Both the position numbers and the translations under genes were made by a program. This document shows positions 1 through 14,587 of a stretch of DNA of 64,000 nucleotides, one piece after another; positions within the stretch are counted from its first letter, which is position 1, and every line of letters starts with the position of its first letter. The notes under the pieces were generated by a model that worked only from the letters and a program-made list of their open reading frames with translations, did no database searches and was not told where the DNA came from. Source of the DNA: Chrysomallon squamiferum (lineage: Eukaryota > Mollusca > Gastropoda > Neomphalida > Peltospiridae); contig CM022678.1 in the NCBI GenBank assembly GCA_012295275.1, forward strand, positions 11,063,282-11,127,281. The letters are read 5' to 3'.

Positions 1-504
1 AACTGCACTACATGCTCGTGGAGTTTGTCCGTTTTATTTATACACGTAGAAAATGTTTATAAGCTGAACAATACGTGCTAGAGAAAACTGCTGTATTGTA
101 CACCTGTTTTGTTATTTATGTGTAAAGATTTTTTTTTATTGTGACAGAAATTTTTGTCATTATTTTGTCATTTACGAAGATACCTATTTAGTGAAATACG
201 ATTTGAAGAGCATGATAAAAGTGTGTTTATTATTATTATTATTTATATCGTCATCATCATCATCATTATTATTATTATCAGATCATTATCACTATCAACA
301 TTATTATTAATTATTTCTTTTATTTATTTATTAGTTTATTTATATTACTGGTGCGATATCAAAACCACTTGAAATAAAAATTATTAATATTGGATGTAGG
401 ATGACGAATGTTTTAATTTGTTCAACAGGATTATTTATTCTCGTAATAAGATGTTTTGTATTTTTATTAGTAGTAGTAGCAGTGTTATTAGTATTGTGTC
501 GTCC

Positions 505-549
<45 letters not shown>

Positions 550-673
550 TGGGTGTGTGTGTGTGGGTGTGTGTGTGTGTGTGTGTGAACATATTACTAT
601 CAACATGTTTTGAGATTCATAAAAAAATAAAGAAATAAATAAAGACACCTGGTATATTAATTTATAATTTTAT

Positions 674-706
<33 letters not shown>

Positions 707-716
707 CTTCTCAAAG
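1..716 (+). other. Intron sequence upstream of the last BMP exon
   Basis: No coding sequence is supported here. It is AT-rich with short ATT tracts, a long GT run (about 506-588) and a poly-T run of nearly 40 bases ending just before a TTCTTCTCAAAG acceptor. It is read as the 3' part of the intron before the last BMP coding exon. The poly-T run probably serves as, or extends, the polypyrimidine tract. Confidence 0.7.
506..588. repeat. (GT)n microsatellite
   Basis: About 80 bases of GT dinucleotides interrupted by a few GGGT variants. It lies in the intron 5' of the BMP terminal exon. Short low-complexity reading frames across it are not genes. Confidence 0.95.
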
Positions 717-977
717 GACTGGATTATCGCCCCTGACGGCTACTCTGCGTTCTACTGCGAAGGGGAGTGCTCGTTTCCGCTGGGTACGCACATGAACGCC
801 ACAAACCACGCCATAGTCCAGACCCTGGTCCACTTGATGGATCCTTTCCTGGTCCCTAAACCGTGCTGCGCCCCGACCAAACTCAGCGCCATCTCAGTGC
901 TATACTTCGACCACAACTCCAACGTCGTCCTAAAAAAATACAAGAATATGATCGTGAAGGCGTGCGGATGTCATTAA
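717..977 (+). CDS. bmp7: BMP5/6/7/8-class ligand, last coding exon (partial gene)
   Basis: This exon encodes the C-terminal 86 residues of a TGF-beta superfamily ligand and ends in TAA. It starts after an AG acceptor with DWIIAPDGY, continues [20 protein letters not shown] and KPCCAPTKL, and ends with the ACGCH terminus typical of BMPs. These are cysteine-knot residues of the mature dimer, including the CC pair whose first Cys forms the interchain disulfide. [13 protein letters not shown] and the exact C-terminus point to the BMP5/6/7/8 (Drosophila 60A/gbb) class rather than BMP2/4. The start Gly/Gln-Asp junction matches the intron position seen in this class. Secreted ligand for type I/II Ser/Thr kinase receptors. 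The propeptide and the start of the mature domain lie outside the window to the left, so the orthologue within 5/6/7/8 cannot be fixed. Confidence 0.95.
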   Translation, partial: DWIIAPDGYSAFYCEGECSFPLGTHMNATNHAIVQTLVHLMDPFLVPKPCCAPTKLSAISVLYFDHNSNVVLKKYKNMIVKACGCH

Positions 978-1234
978 AACATGACGTCATAACGCTCGTA
1001 CCGTATTTAACTCAGTAAGTGAACGAGTCTGTTTACGAGAAAAACAAAAGAAAAGAAGGGGGAAAAAAACATAAATGAATACATGAAGGTAATATTTACG
1101 AGAGAGATCGAAGTGAAAAGAAAAATTTTTGATTCTATTTTATTTATTTTGATGTATTCAGTTAAAACGTAGAGGAAAAAATTAAAGGAAATATTTTTTG
1201 ACGTTTTTTTTTTTTTTACCTTTACAATGCAATT

Positions 1235-1282
<48 letters not shown>

Positions 1283-3600
1283 CAGCGTGAAGTTTCTCCT
1301 TTAATAACATCTGTAAGAAATACTTACCTCGTTCTTCCTTCGACACTGGAAACATATCAGTTAAATATCTAAAATAGACTGATAAATTTGTTTTAGCTAT
1401 CCATTATTATCTTGCTAAAAAAAAAAAAAATCATTGATATGTTCAGCATTATACAATTAAAGATTCGAGTTAGGTCATCACTTTATATAAAATTGGTTTC
1501 AGTTTTATTTATATTGTATTTATTTTATTTCTGCTCTTTATTATCTTTTCTTTGTGTCATATTTTTCACATTAATAATTAAGGGGGGGGAGGAGTGTGCT
1601 AATGAGAAAAATGTATGTTAGAATTTGTTAAATAAAAGAAGAAAAGAAACGAAAGAAAAGAATGTCTCTGATGCAAAATATTGGGATAAACCAAGGTGAA
1701 CTACTTTGTCCTTTTTTGTATGTTTCTGTTGAGAACGTCCCTGTTTAATTCAGAGTACATTAAAGGTGAATGCTTTGTCCTTACTTAAACACTACGCAAC
1801 AAAAATAAACAGAAACGTGAAAGCCTCATTTGTTAACTATACAGATATCTTCGAAACTGTCGACTGAAAGTAAATTTACTAACTGCACTACGGAATCGTT
1901 AAAAGTGATTACTCCATTGCAGGATATTTTCATTTCGTAAGTTTCAAGTTTCATTTTTCTCGAATACTTTTTCATGTATGTGTTCATTCTACTTTTTGTT
2001 ATGTTAAATTTCTTTCAGTTTCCAAACTCTGAAAGTGTTTTAAAATAACTGAATAAATATCTCTTTTTTTTCCGCTATAGTACAATTAATTTTCATTTTA
2101 AAAACTAACAGTTTTGTTATTATTATTATTATATTTATTATTATTAGACAATAACTTATCTGGAAGAAAGAAAATGGCATTAATGAGAACAAATCAAAAA
2201 AGATTTTATAGTTATTATTATTAATCAATCTTTATATCAAAAAAAGAAGAAAGAATATGGCTTTAATGAGAACAAATCAAAAAGGTTGTGTATGTAAAAA
2301 TGTATATACTTGAGTTGTGAATTTGTTAAAATGTAAATGTGTTTGTTAAAATGTAAATGTGTTTTTCCACTTGGCGATGCGGCGGTTATTGTGTACTATA
2401 CGGCATTTCAAACAGTTACTGCTTGAGTGAAAATTTCACACTATGAATACATTTTTCATCCGTTCCTCATTTCATTTCGATCATTGTTCTACATTAGACA
2501 CGCCTCCAAGTAATGACGTGAGGTCGTAGATCGCTGTATTTAACGACGAATGAATAAATTAAAAATGTGAACTAAGATAATTTATAGTTTATTCCACAGA
2601 TGTTCAGTTGTTCCGCAAAATAATTTTTGTTTAAAAAACTGCTACAACTACATCAACAAAACAACAGAAAACATCACTTGATATAAAAGTATATGCACGC
2701 TGTAAAGCTTGTCCCTCTCTCATTATAAGTTGTACTGTCTGAACTCGCCTTTAGTCGTGCGTACATTTTTATTATTATCTTATTATTTATTTATTTTTAA
2801 GTCTTGTTTGAGATGCCGTGTATGGAAATGAATGTTCAGTGATTTGAATAAAAACAAAAAAATCAAAAGTTTGTATATAGTTATTATATTTGTACCAGAT
2901 TTGTTGATTAAACATTTTTCTGTAGTTAGAGTGAGAGATATCTCTTACAATTATGTATTGCTAAGAAAAAAACAAAAATGATTTCTTTTTGTATGTTGTT
3001 TATAATAAAATATATCATTTAAAATCGTCTTTGTTTGTAGTGATTAAAAGGAACGTTCAATATAAAATAGATATAAAATTATTTTATAAAAGAATAGTTT
3101 CAAATCCACAAAACCTCTTTTTCTGTCCCTCTTTCATTCATTTCTAATTCATCCATTCATTCCCTCTCTCACTTAGAACATTTCAATTCAGTTATTACTG
3201 TCTTTGTTTATAATTATTAAAGTGAATGTTTATTATGAAAGATACATATAAAAGAACAGTTACAAATCGACATCTCTCTCTCTTTACAACTTTTTATTTA
3301 TTTTACATCAAAGGTTACACCTAGTTGAAAAATTAAAAAGGAATAATTTTACTCGAGATATATCAGTATGATATGTAATATATTTGGTTGAATCTTCTGT
3401 TGATTAATAAAACGGTTGACAGGTTAATTAACAAAAATATCAGGTCTGTATTTTTTTTAATTTTTTTTTTTATTATTGTTTCGAAACAAATATTTTTATG
3501 TTTTTTTTTTTTAAATGTATGTTGGAACTGTATAAATTCTTTATTAGCTTATGTGTACTCGCATGACACAGAACCATGATTAATCAGATACAGAGAAAAT
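978..3600 (+). other. Probable BMP 3' UTR and downstream sequence
   Basis: AT-rich non-coding sequence follows the BMP stop codon. AATAAA hexamers on the plus strand occur at 1631-1636, 2847-2852 and 3004-3009; any could end the transcript. A (TTA)n run lies at about 1226-1279. Two related blocks near 3026-3100 and 3200-3260 (CTTTGTTTRTA with a shared downstream ATATAAAAGAA stretch) look like an old local duplication. No coding signal is seen. Confidence 0.55.
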
Positions 3601-4936
3601 AAAATAGCTGTACAAGTTCTGTACTGGTCTGTCGATAGAGAATTTCTCTCTACATCAGTCTCACAGACAAACGTACAAATAATGATGACGTACAATTAAC
3701 TAAATAATCCAACGCACTTGCAGAAAGATAAACAACACAACACAAAGAAAATTAACTCTGTTTATTACATTTCTGCTTGTTAGATAAATAAGCGTTTTTT
3801 TTTTTTTGTTGTTGTTGTTTTTTTCATCTAAAAACAAAGTGAAATAAAGTTGACAAAAGTAAAAAATAAAATTTTCATAAATAAAAGGCAAGACAAGGTA
3901 CGAAGAAAATATGGCAGTGGATGACAAATTTAAAAAATTATATAATTGTACAGACGTTATTAATTATTTATTTTGTTTCTTTGTTTGTTTATTTGTTTAT
4001 TTATTTATGTGCTTGCTTGTTTATTATTTGTTTGTCTGTATGTTTGTCTATTTATTTATTTATTCATTTTTTAATTTATCTGTTTGTTTAACTTTATTTA
4101 TTGGGTTTGTTTGTTTGTTTGTTTGTTTATTTATAAAAGCTATTTTGTTGTGGTTCTTTCACACAATGAAAACATAAACATATTAAATAACGCTTATTTT
4201 TACCACATTATATGTAAACTTTTAAAAAATATATTATTAATTATTTTAATAATCATTCCATTTTATCTTTTTTTATATCTTTGATTTATTACTCTGAAAA
4301 ATAAAACATAAAAAAAAAAAAAAAAAAATAGTAAGAAAAAAAAAATTAGAAAGTAATTTTAAACAATTCATGAAATGATACTGATATTTTGCTACAAAAA
4401 AAAAAAAAAAAAAAAAAAAATGCATGAGATCGTTACAAAAAGTCACACTGTTGAAATTAACTTCAGAATCACAACCTGTTGATCATTGAACCAATTCATG
4501 ATGAAACATTTCAAACAAACAAGTTTTAAATAAATCTCAATATTTCATGTACTAATGGCCAATTTACACGTAAGCTCTTTATTATGTTATTCATATATAA
4601 GTCAGCATTTTGTAACAATGACAGCATTCAGTTAAGACATGAGAGAAAGAAAAACAATGGTGATGATGATAATAATAATAATACAAGTATGTAAATAACT
4701 CAAAGAAAAGAAATATAAGAATAAATAAATAAATAAGTGTAAAAAAATCTCTTATTTTATGTGCCATGATAAAGAGACAAATTGACAAATACTGTTTCGT
4801 TGTTAAATATATTTGTAACTAAGTGATTACAAAAACCTGCAAATTATCAAAATAAATACAAATATTCATTATACCAACTATATGTTAAAAAAGTCAAATC
4901 TCTGTTTTCTAAAAGCAATATTTAATTACTTTAAAA

Positions 4937-4982
<46 letters not shown>

Positions 4983-5618
4983 TCAATAAAAATAATTTAG
5001 AAATTAAATAAATAACAATAAAATAAAATAGAATAAAAAAGTTTTCGTATTCTTTTAAATCCATTATGAAAAATATATATTATAATAATGCTTTTCCATT
5101 TTTTTTTTTATATTTTATATTTTTTTAAATAATAATAAAAATAAAATAAAAATGTAGGCACAAACAACCTAGTTATTCACAACAAAAAGATTTGTTGCAT
5201 TAATCTTGCATGATGTCATTACGAAAAAGTAATGCTGTCTTAATTTTAAAATTATTTACAATTTTTTTTAATTGATTTTGTTCATATTTATTTGTCCATG
5301 TAGATATATCATTTGGAATGTTAGAAATTAAATTAATAATAATAATAATAATAATAAATTCATTTGAAACAATCAAATGATAATGATAATGCTGCTGATG
5401 ATGGTGATGATGAAGATGAAGAATAAACAACCATAAAAACAATCTTTGTGTGAACTAAAGCTTAATAAACATTCTACATCTGATGATTTTAATTAATAAA
5501 TATAAATAATAGCACTTAACTTCTACACAGACTAACATAAGTAAAATATATTCTATGTACACTAACAGTAATGTGGTATAACATTTTAATAATATACTAG
5601 TATAAAATACATAATTAT

Positions 5619-5621
<3 letters not shown>

Positions 5622-5672
<51 letters not shown>
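5622..5672. repeat. (CT)n microsatellite
   Basis: Pure CT dinucleotide run of about 50 bases in the intergenic region. Confidence 0.97.
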
Positions 5673-5677
<5 letters not shown>

Positions 5678-6800
5678 TATAATACAAGTCAATCAGTTAA
5701 TAATAATGTGATGAAAAAGAAATATCAGAAAGATCTGTATTTACACAATTTGTCAATAAATTATTTCAATTAATCCAGCTTTGTTTTTGATTTTTTTTTA
5801 CTTATTCAGGCTGTTCTGTCCACAAGATGAATATTCACAATTCAATCAGATTTTAATTTCATAAAGTAACACTTCTTTCACTTTGTTCATTATGTTATCG
5901 AAGTCCACCAATCAGAAACTAAGATGAGACACAAATTGCAAATTTATTAAACTCTTTATCCACTGGCAAAATTCTCATCTTAATATGATATTTGTCTTTA
6001 ATGTGGTTTCTGTTTTTTATTATTTAATTATTATTATAATTCTTCTTTTTTTTTTTTTTTTTTTTACATTTTTCTAGAAACTAATTCCTATTTCCTTGGC
6101 ATTGTGGGAATTGTTATTATTATTTTTTTTTAAATTCTGTATCTCTCACACTTTCTCCTTCTTTGTTTGTTTTACATTTGTGGAAGACAAGAACTGTTCA
6201 AAGTTTTAAACTTTTTATCAGCTGCGTCCTGCATAGTTTTAACAACAACAATCACATTTCACTCAAACATCTGAAATGTTCCATACACAAATAAACTTTA
6301 TGTTTTTTTGTTTGTTTCTCATTAAGGGTCAAATCCACAAAGGGGTGTAGTTTAGGTGGGGCTGTCTATCCCTTCCCCCAGAGTTTTCATTCATTTTGAA
6401 ATGTCCTTCTTAATAATAATAATAATAAAAGAATCATGAATCCATCCTAACTCCTTAAAAAAATGGTGGAATGTTGAACAGGTATATAAAATTTTATAAT
6501 GAGATCACTGTAATCCACTGAAAGAATAAAAAAGTTTCTGTGTTTCTTGTACAGTTTAAGTGTCAGTTGGTAATACAGCTCTAAGTTGTAAGACAGAGAG
6601 ATTTTTGTTCTTTGTTGTGAAGCAGACGTTTTTGTTCATCAGTGAAATGTTGTCTTTTGTCTGAGACAACCACAAATTAACATACAATTAAAATTTTATA
6701 GTTTCTATTTTTCAACTAGGAAAAATTTAATTAAATTTTTTTTTTAAACACATTTAAAATTTAAGACCTTTTTTTTTCAAATATAGTTAAAATTTTATAG

Positions 6801-6810
6801 TTTATTTATT
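6801..6810 (-). terminator. Candidate polyadenylation signal of the protease gene
   Basis: TTTATTTATT on the plus strand reads AATAAATAAA on the minus strand, about 280 bases after the stop codon of the large protease gene. The surroundings are AT-rich, so the hexamer is not strong evidence alone. Confidence 0.35.
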
Positions 6811-7089
6811 TTAAAAAACAGTTAAAATTTAATAATTGTTTTTTCAAATAGAGTTAAAATTTTATATATATATATATATATATACATTTTGTTTTTTTCG
6901 AAAACCATCCTTCCAAGGCTTTTTTTCCCTCCTTTTTTATTATTTTTGTTTTTAATCATACTTAAGTTTCAGTATCGTTTCATTCGCTGTTAATTTGTTC
7001 TTCTTTTTCTTCTTTCTTAAAAGAATTTCACTGAGAGCTTCACTACAAAGATGCTGTGTTTTTTTCGCAGAGTGCTGCTGTCACACAGG

Positions 7090-7202
7090 TCAAGGACAGT
7101 CTCTCTCGTCACTTCCATTGGGGCAGTCAGAGATCGTGTCACAGAAGAGACTTTCAGAAATACACACCCCACTGTCGCAGGCTCTCATTCCCTCCCCACA
7201 AC
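7090..7202 (-). CDS. Terminal exon: LDLa module 9 and stop
   Basis: The exon encodes residues about 2066-2102: six cysteines with the calcium-cage signature [16 protein letters not shown], then Pro and TGA at 7092-7090. It enters in phase 1 after a TTACAG acceptor. A natural stop two codons after the sixth cysteine strongly supports this as the true C-terminus of the mosaic protein. Confidence 0.9.
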
Positions 7203-7383
7203 CTGTAATCACACATTAATTAACAATCACAAGTGAAAAAAAAAAACTGTTACTTTTCACTTTAAAATAAATGTCAATTTCTGGGACATTGGCTGTGACA
7301 TCAGTAATTTAAAAACACAATTTACTTTAATTTAATTACTTCAAACACTATAAAAGTTTTCAAATATTTATTTATTTATTTAT

Positions 7384-7416
<33 letters not shown>

Positions 7417-10400
7417 AACAGACAGACAGAGAGATAGATAGATACACAGATAGATAAATAGATAGATAGATAGATAGACAGACTGATAGATTGAAACCTA
7501 GACAGACTGACAGATAGACACATTGATGCACAGACCAATAGACAGACAGACAGACAGATATGCAGACAAACAGACAGATATTTAGATATATTTGTATACT
7601 GACAGAAAAACCAAAAACCAAAAATAAAAAATGTAGCGGACTTGTTTAACATGTCGTGGAGAATCAAATTAAAATGTTCTCTGGTTTAAAATATGCAAAT
7701 ACTAAAATTAAGAGTTTTGGGGTTAAGACTAAATGTATTTAATTTATAAAACACAGAAACACACTGACCTGATGAAGTTGTAGTTGTTGTAGGTACATTT
7801 ATATCTACAGGAGCCACAGTAGTAGCTGCTGATGTAGCTTCAACTACAAAAAAATATATATTATATATTTCACTGTTTTTATTTATACATGAAACTATAT
7901 GTTACTACAACTACTGTCACAATAACAAAAGTTACTCTGTCTCTATAACTAAAGTTACTACTGTTACTACAAATTACAACTGTTACAGATACTACTTTGC
8001 TATAACTAAAGTTACTACTGTAACTACGACTATAGATCTACCATTACTTTCACCACTGTCGGTACTGCTACAACTACTTCACAAAAACAACCACAACAAT
8101 TTCCACTCTTACCAGGACACCTCGTCTTCAGCAGTTTGACATCGTCAATGGCAACGTCGGCCTGGTTCTCGTTTCCTCTCTGAGCGACAAACACCAGTGA
8201 CAAGTTGGCAGATGACGGCAGATCGAGGCACTTTGTCTTCCAGTTCATGTCACCATCAGCTTTGTCTCTGAACAGCTCTGTGACGGTGTTGTCAGCGTTG
8301 TCGTTCACGTAGACGGTGAGGATGCCCAGCGTTTTGAAAAACTGGTAGAACGCACTGAAGATGCTGTAGGAAAACTGCACCGATCCACCCACAGACGAGA
8401 ACGTTGGTGTTGTTAGTGACGATGCTTCACTGAATTTCCCATATGTGCCATCAGCGTAGATGTAGTGACCTGGATGTAGAGAAGAATAATGTGTACACTT
8501 CAGTTATTACAGTGACTGCTTATACTGTTTACAGATCAAATCTTGTTTGTATTAATACAATATTAGTATTAGCCAGTGAACCATCCTGAACTTTTAAACA
8601 GCACAGCATAAAATTATTTAATAATAATGAGAAGAAGAAATAGAAAAACACAAAATTAAAAACAATAAATGTAAAATACTTTGTATTAAATATGGCTTTG
8701 TACCTCTGGAAGTTAAAATATGGCATATAATTTAAAAATACTGGAACATGAAGCAAAATACTGATTAACATGATGAATTTGTTCATCAAAAACTGAGTGC
8801 TGAGCACAGTAAAATATAACAAATAAAATAACTGCTTTGAGAAAATTTCAACTGGGGTTGAAATTATATATGCAGCTTTAAATTAAAACCCATGCTTAGA
8901 CAAAATAATCCTTCAATGAATGACTAGTGCTTTTGTTTCCACATGAAATTGTCAAGATATTTAATTTTCGTCTTATTTCCTATTTATTTAATTTTCTTTT
9001 TCACCTGCTTTTAGGGCTGAAAAGAATGATGACTGTCGTTGTTAGTTTCACTTACCTGAAGAATTGGCGAAGGTGTTGTCTGTCTTTGGGCCGGTGTTGG
9101 GTGTGTCGGTGGGGCCTGAGTGCTGCTGCCACTTGTACTCGGTGGAGTTGACAATGTAGCCGCAGAGAAAACGGTCTTCAAAGTCACATGACACACTGCG
9201 TCGTGAATCTGTCACAATCCACAAAATGTTTATTTTTTATTTGCAAAATTTAATATAAAATACTGCAACAATTTAGGTTTAAGTAATCACTTTTTGTGTT
9301 TTTATTACATTATTATTATTATTGTATATAATATAATTATTAATTATTATTATTATTATTACTGTTGTTATTATTTTATTTAATATTATTATCAATTATT
9401 ATTATTATTATTATTATTATTTTATTATTATTGCTACAACAATATCACTTTTTTCTTTTATGATTTCTTTTTTATTTCTTCATTTCTTTTCTTTTTTTCT
9501 CTTTTCTTTTAATTAATTAATTTATTATTATTATTTATTATTATTTATTATTATTATTATTTTATTATTTTTAATAAAAAGAAATGAATAAGAAATGAAG
9601 ACAGTGAAGACAGCACATACCACAGAGTTTGCCTTCGTCACTTCCGTCTTTACAGTCGACATTCCTGTCACACGTTTTTGACTTTGGAATACACGGACCA
9701 TCAGGACACTTGAACTCAGTTTGTGTACACGCTGTAAAATAAACAAACACATAAATACATACATAAATAAAATTTAATATAAAAATAAAAAAATAAATAA
9801 ATAAATAAAAAAGAAGAAAATAAATAAAAAAGAAGAAAATAAATAATTAAGTAAATAAATAAATAAATAAATAAATAACAAGAAAATAACTAAATAAATT
9901 TAAAAAAAACACCTAAATAAATAAAATTTAAACATTCAATACACAATGAGAAAAGAAAGAAAAATTGTTAATAAAATGATAATTAAATAAATTCCGGCAT
10001 TCTTTCCATGAGAAAACATGAATTAAAATTTTTAAAAATCATTTCTTTATAAACAATAAATAATTATTAATAACATATAGTATTAAAACACTGTCAAAAA
10101 TTCAAACACAAAAAAAAAATCATTAAAACTGTAGAGCTTTTAGAACTAAATTTATTTTTCTCTTTAAATTATTTTTTCTGTTTAAAACGTAACATTAGTC
10201 AGATTTAAATAATAATGAAACAATGAAGACATCGTACTAAATAAATATTTAATTTGTTAAATTTGTATTTTTAAAGCACATACCACAGCCAGCTTCGTCA
10301 CTGGCGTCACTGCAGTCTATCACTCTGTCACAGAACCTCGACGTCTGCAGACAGTAGTTTTCTTTTACACAGCTCATTGTCCCACTCGGGCAAACTGAAC

Positions 10401-11439
10401 ACAAAAATAATAATAGTTTATGTTTAAAATAACATTTTATTTGTTTAAAAAGTAACTTGGTTGTAATGTTTGTTATGTAAATCACAAAGAAAAAGATACA
10501 GAGACAGAGGATCCACATAAAGACATACAAAGCATTATGTACTCATAAAATATATCCTCCTCATCATCATCTTTATTATTTTTTGTTATTAAATATTAAA
10601 ATTTTTATTAACTATTATTACTTTTATAGCCACTAAAATCTTTTTATTTTTTTTTGTTTACTATTAAAATTATTATTACTAATATAATCATTATTCTTAT
10701 TATTTTATTATTACAATCATTATCATCCTCCTCATCATCGTTATTACTAGTAACTCACTGAAAGGTCCACATGCACTGGCAGATATCTGGACATCGTCCA
10801 GTGCAATGAATGGTCTGTATACATCTTTGAACTTTCCACTGGTCATGATGTAATTGAGTGTCACCCTGCCGGACACTGGAATGTCCACCTGGGTCTGTGT
10901 CCAGCCCTGGGTCGAGTGGTCAACCATTGTCCACACAGTCACAGGATCTGCTAATCCATCTTTTGTATACTGAATCTGATTGAATCAAAGTATGAGGGTT
11001 AATGGATGGATGGATGAGTGGATGAATGAAAAAGTGGATGGATGGATGGATGGATGGATGGATGGATGAATGAATGGATGGATGGATGGATGGATGAATG
11101 AATGGATGAATGGATGGACATACAGATGGATGAATAAATGCAGTGTTTACTTGACAACATATATTAATTATCAGGTACAGAAGATAAAGTTCTGTGTAAC
11201 AGAATAATCAGTGAGATATTTCTTATTCCTGACTCATGAGTTACTCCTGTGAGTTAACAGAAAGAGATGTTTTACTGTTACACAGAGAAAAACTAAATGT
11301 TTTGTAATATAACAAAACTTCTGCCTGGTTTATGTTCATTTTTCAAAATTATTATTTTTATTGTTCTTTGATAAATGTTGATGGGAACACTGGTTATAAT
11401 GAGAAATATATTCAAGTGAACACTCTCACCACTGTAGCA

Positions 11440-11479
<40 letters not shown>

Positions 11480-11823
11480 AGATGTATGTATGAATGTATG
11501 TATGTATGTATAACAGTATCATGAAAAGTCTTCAGTATGTTGTTAAAACATTAAAAATGTGCATGTAAGCAATTATTACATATCAGCTATCATTATAGTT
11601 ATCAACAGCTGTAAATCTGTGTTATGTAATTTAAGAGTTCCCACTGGACAGTACTTACCTCCAGTTTTCCACTTGCGTCTGAGAAGTAGAAGAATTTTAA
11701 ACAGTTTCTCGAGTTTTTGAAAAACAATTTCTGATTCATTTCCACAATTTTCCCTTCCACAGCCAGTCGGGTGTCCAGAAACATCATAGCTCCTGAAAAC
11801 AACAACAACAGACACTTACATTT

Positions 11824-11880
<57 letters not shown>

Positions 11881-12134
11881 CATATAACAATGATGTGCTA
11901 ATAACGTTAACTTTAGAAAACATATTTATAATTACGAATTTTTATTTATTTTACATCACAGATCTCTTTCTTTCTTTCTCTCTGTTTCACTTTCTCTCTC
12001 TGTCCCACTCTCTGTCCCTTTTTCTCTCTCTCTGACTGTCTCTAATTCATCTCTCTCTCTGTGTCCCTTTCTCTGTCTCTGACTCTCTCTGTCATTTTCA
12101 TTCTTTGTTTTTCTCTCAGTATATGTGTGATCTG

Positions 12135-12194
<60 letters not shown>

Positions 12195-13809
12195 AAAAAA
12201 CCAGATAAAAAAGACAAGTGTATGTCTCTTAAATCATATAATCTTTCTAAATTAGAATTTACTAACTAGTAATTACTTCAAACTCTTTTCATCCTGGTGT
12301 TCTAACCAGTGCTTACCTGACTCATTTTTAAAGGTGTTGTCATTCATCATCTTGGGCAGAGTGGATGAATTTCCCACTCGCCATTCTGCAAGCCCGTTGT
12401 CATCTGTGTTCTGTTCAAAGCCACAAAGCAGGTTGTTTTCAAAGTCACACTGGTAACTATATGCTGTAAAATATCAAATATATATATTACACTCTAGTTA
12501 TATGCTGTAAAATATCAAATATATATATATTACATTCTAGTCACACACTGTTAAAATATAAAATTTATACAACATTCTTGTTAGACACTGTTAAAATATT
12601 AAATTTATATTAAATTCTAGTTAGATACTGTTAAATATATACATATATACTTTCTAATGACAATGTTAAAATATAAAATTTATATTTCATTCTCACACAC
12701 TGTTTATTAAATTTATATTAAATTCTAGTTAGATACTGTTAAAACATATATACATATTTACATTCTTGTTAGACACTGTTAAAATATTAAATTTATATTA
12801 AATTCTAGTTAGATACTGTTAAATATATACATATATACTTTCTAATGACAATGTTAAAATATAAAATTTATATTTCATTCTTGTTAGGTGCTGTTGAAGT
12901 ATTAAATTTATATTAAATTCTAGTTAGATACTGTTAAAATATATACATATATACTTTCTAATGAGACACTGTTAGAATATTAAATTTATATTAAATTCTA
13001 GTTAGATACTGTTAAAATATATACATATATATACTTTCTAATGAGACACTGTTAAAATATAAAATTTATATTTCATTCTTGTTAGGTGCTGTTGAAGTAT
13101 TAAATTTATATAATATTCTAGTTAGACTGATAAGAATTTTGATTTTTATTTACACTTCAGAAAGACATTTAAATGAACTTAAATTAATTCTTGAAATAAA
13201 TAAACAATACCAAAGTAAATTAATTAATTAAAGTAAATTAGAATACATATAAACAAATTAATAAACGAATACTAATTTAAACAAATGTTACTATGTGAAT
13301 AAAGCGTCCAGAAATTAAAATTAACAATTTGTAATTAATAACAAAATAAAAAAATTAAAAAATTAAAAATTAAACAATTAACAACAAGGTTTTTGTAACA
13401 AATGAAAAGAAAATACAGACAGATAGACAGATATTGTTAATGATTTTTTTACCTGGACAGTTCTGTTCATCCTCTGCTCCATCACAGTCAGCTATGAAGT
13501 TACACCTGGCTGACGAAGGCACACACCTCACTGACGAGCCGTAAGCACAGGTAAACTGACCAGCTGAGCACGCTGAAAAATAAAAAATAAAAACAATTAA
13601 TAAATTGTGATTGCTTTTCTTAACTATAACCAAATAAATAAATGGTAAAAAAAAAAAAAAAAAAAATAAATAAAAAAATCTGAATTACTGCAATATTAAA
13701 AAAAAACATAATATCTAAATTACTGGAGTTTACTAAAAAAAAAAAAAAAAAAAGGCAATATTTCTAAATTACTAGTCTAAAAATAATACTAATAAAAAAA
13801 AAAAAAAAA

Positions 13810-13844
<35 letters not shown>

Positions 13845-14554
13845 TAATGTAAATAACTACATTATTATAAAAAATATAATAATAATAATTTTAAAAAAAA
13901 AACTCAGGGTACCTAAATTAGTGCAGTTTCCTGTCTGGAGAGAAACGTCATCAATTGATATCCTGGCTTCTTCGTTGGCCATGAAAACTATCTCGTACTC
14001 CCCTGCGCTGAACGTTACCTCGCCCATGAGCCACTTGTCAGGGGCTGTGAACTTTCCCTTCTTGAACTGGAGATGCCACTGGTTTGTGCTGACGTCGTGA
14101 CTCCAGACATGCAGCCCGTCTCTGACTCTCCCTCGCATGTGGTAGAAGAATCGCAGACAGTTGGTGGAGTTCATGTGGTACTTCGGAGTTGTTATCACTT
14201 TGCCCCTCGCACGACTTGTTAGAAACTTCCCTGAAAAAAACCATCCCAGTTATACATATAACACAGTTAATGTAAAACAAGTTAATAGAAATTAATTTCC
14301 TGAAAAAAAACATCCCAGTTTTAATATAACAGAGTTAAAGTAAAACAAGTTAATAGAAATTAATTTCCTGAACAGTTAATTAACAAAAATAATGTAAAGC
14401 ATTTTAATAAAAGTTAACAAATTTATTGTAAAACAGTTTAATACAAAGTTTAATACAAAGTTAATGAAAAATATTTTAATATAAATTAATCTAGAACAGT
14501 TTAACATAAATTAACAAAAATAATGTGATGCATTTTAATCATCGTTTCCTAATA

Positions 14555-14587
<33 letters not shown>

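Larger units (their letters stand above)
3601..7089. other. Convergent intergenic region and protease-gene 3' UTR
   Basis: AT-rich sequence lies between the BMP gene (plus) and the protease gene (minus). It contains TTTG/TTTA tetranucleotide runs near 3960-4130, poly-A runs at 4310-4430, (AAT)n at about 4938-4981, a CT microsatellite at 5622-5672 and (AT)n at 6865-6884. The part nearest 7090 should be the 3' UTR of the minus-strand gene. No coding exon is seen on either strand. Confidence 0.6.

Noticed and set aside
7376-7667. Ser/Leu/Cys-rich frames on the minus strand
   Set aside because: GACA/GATA repeat artefact within the last protease-gene intron.
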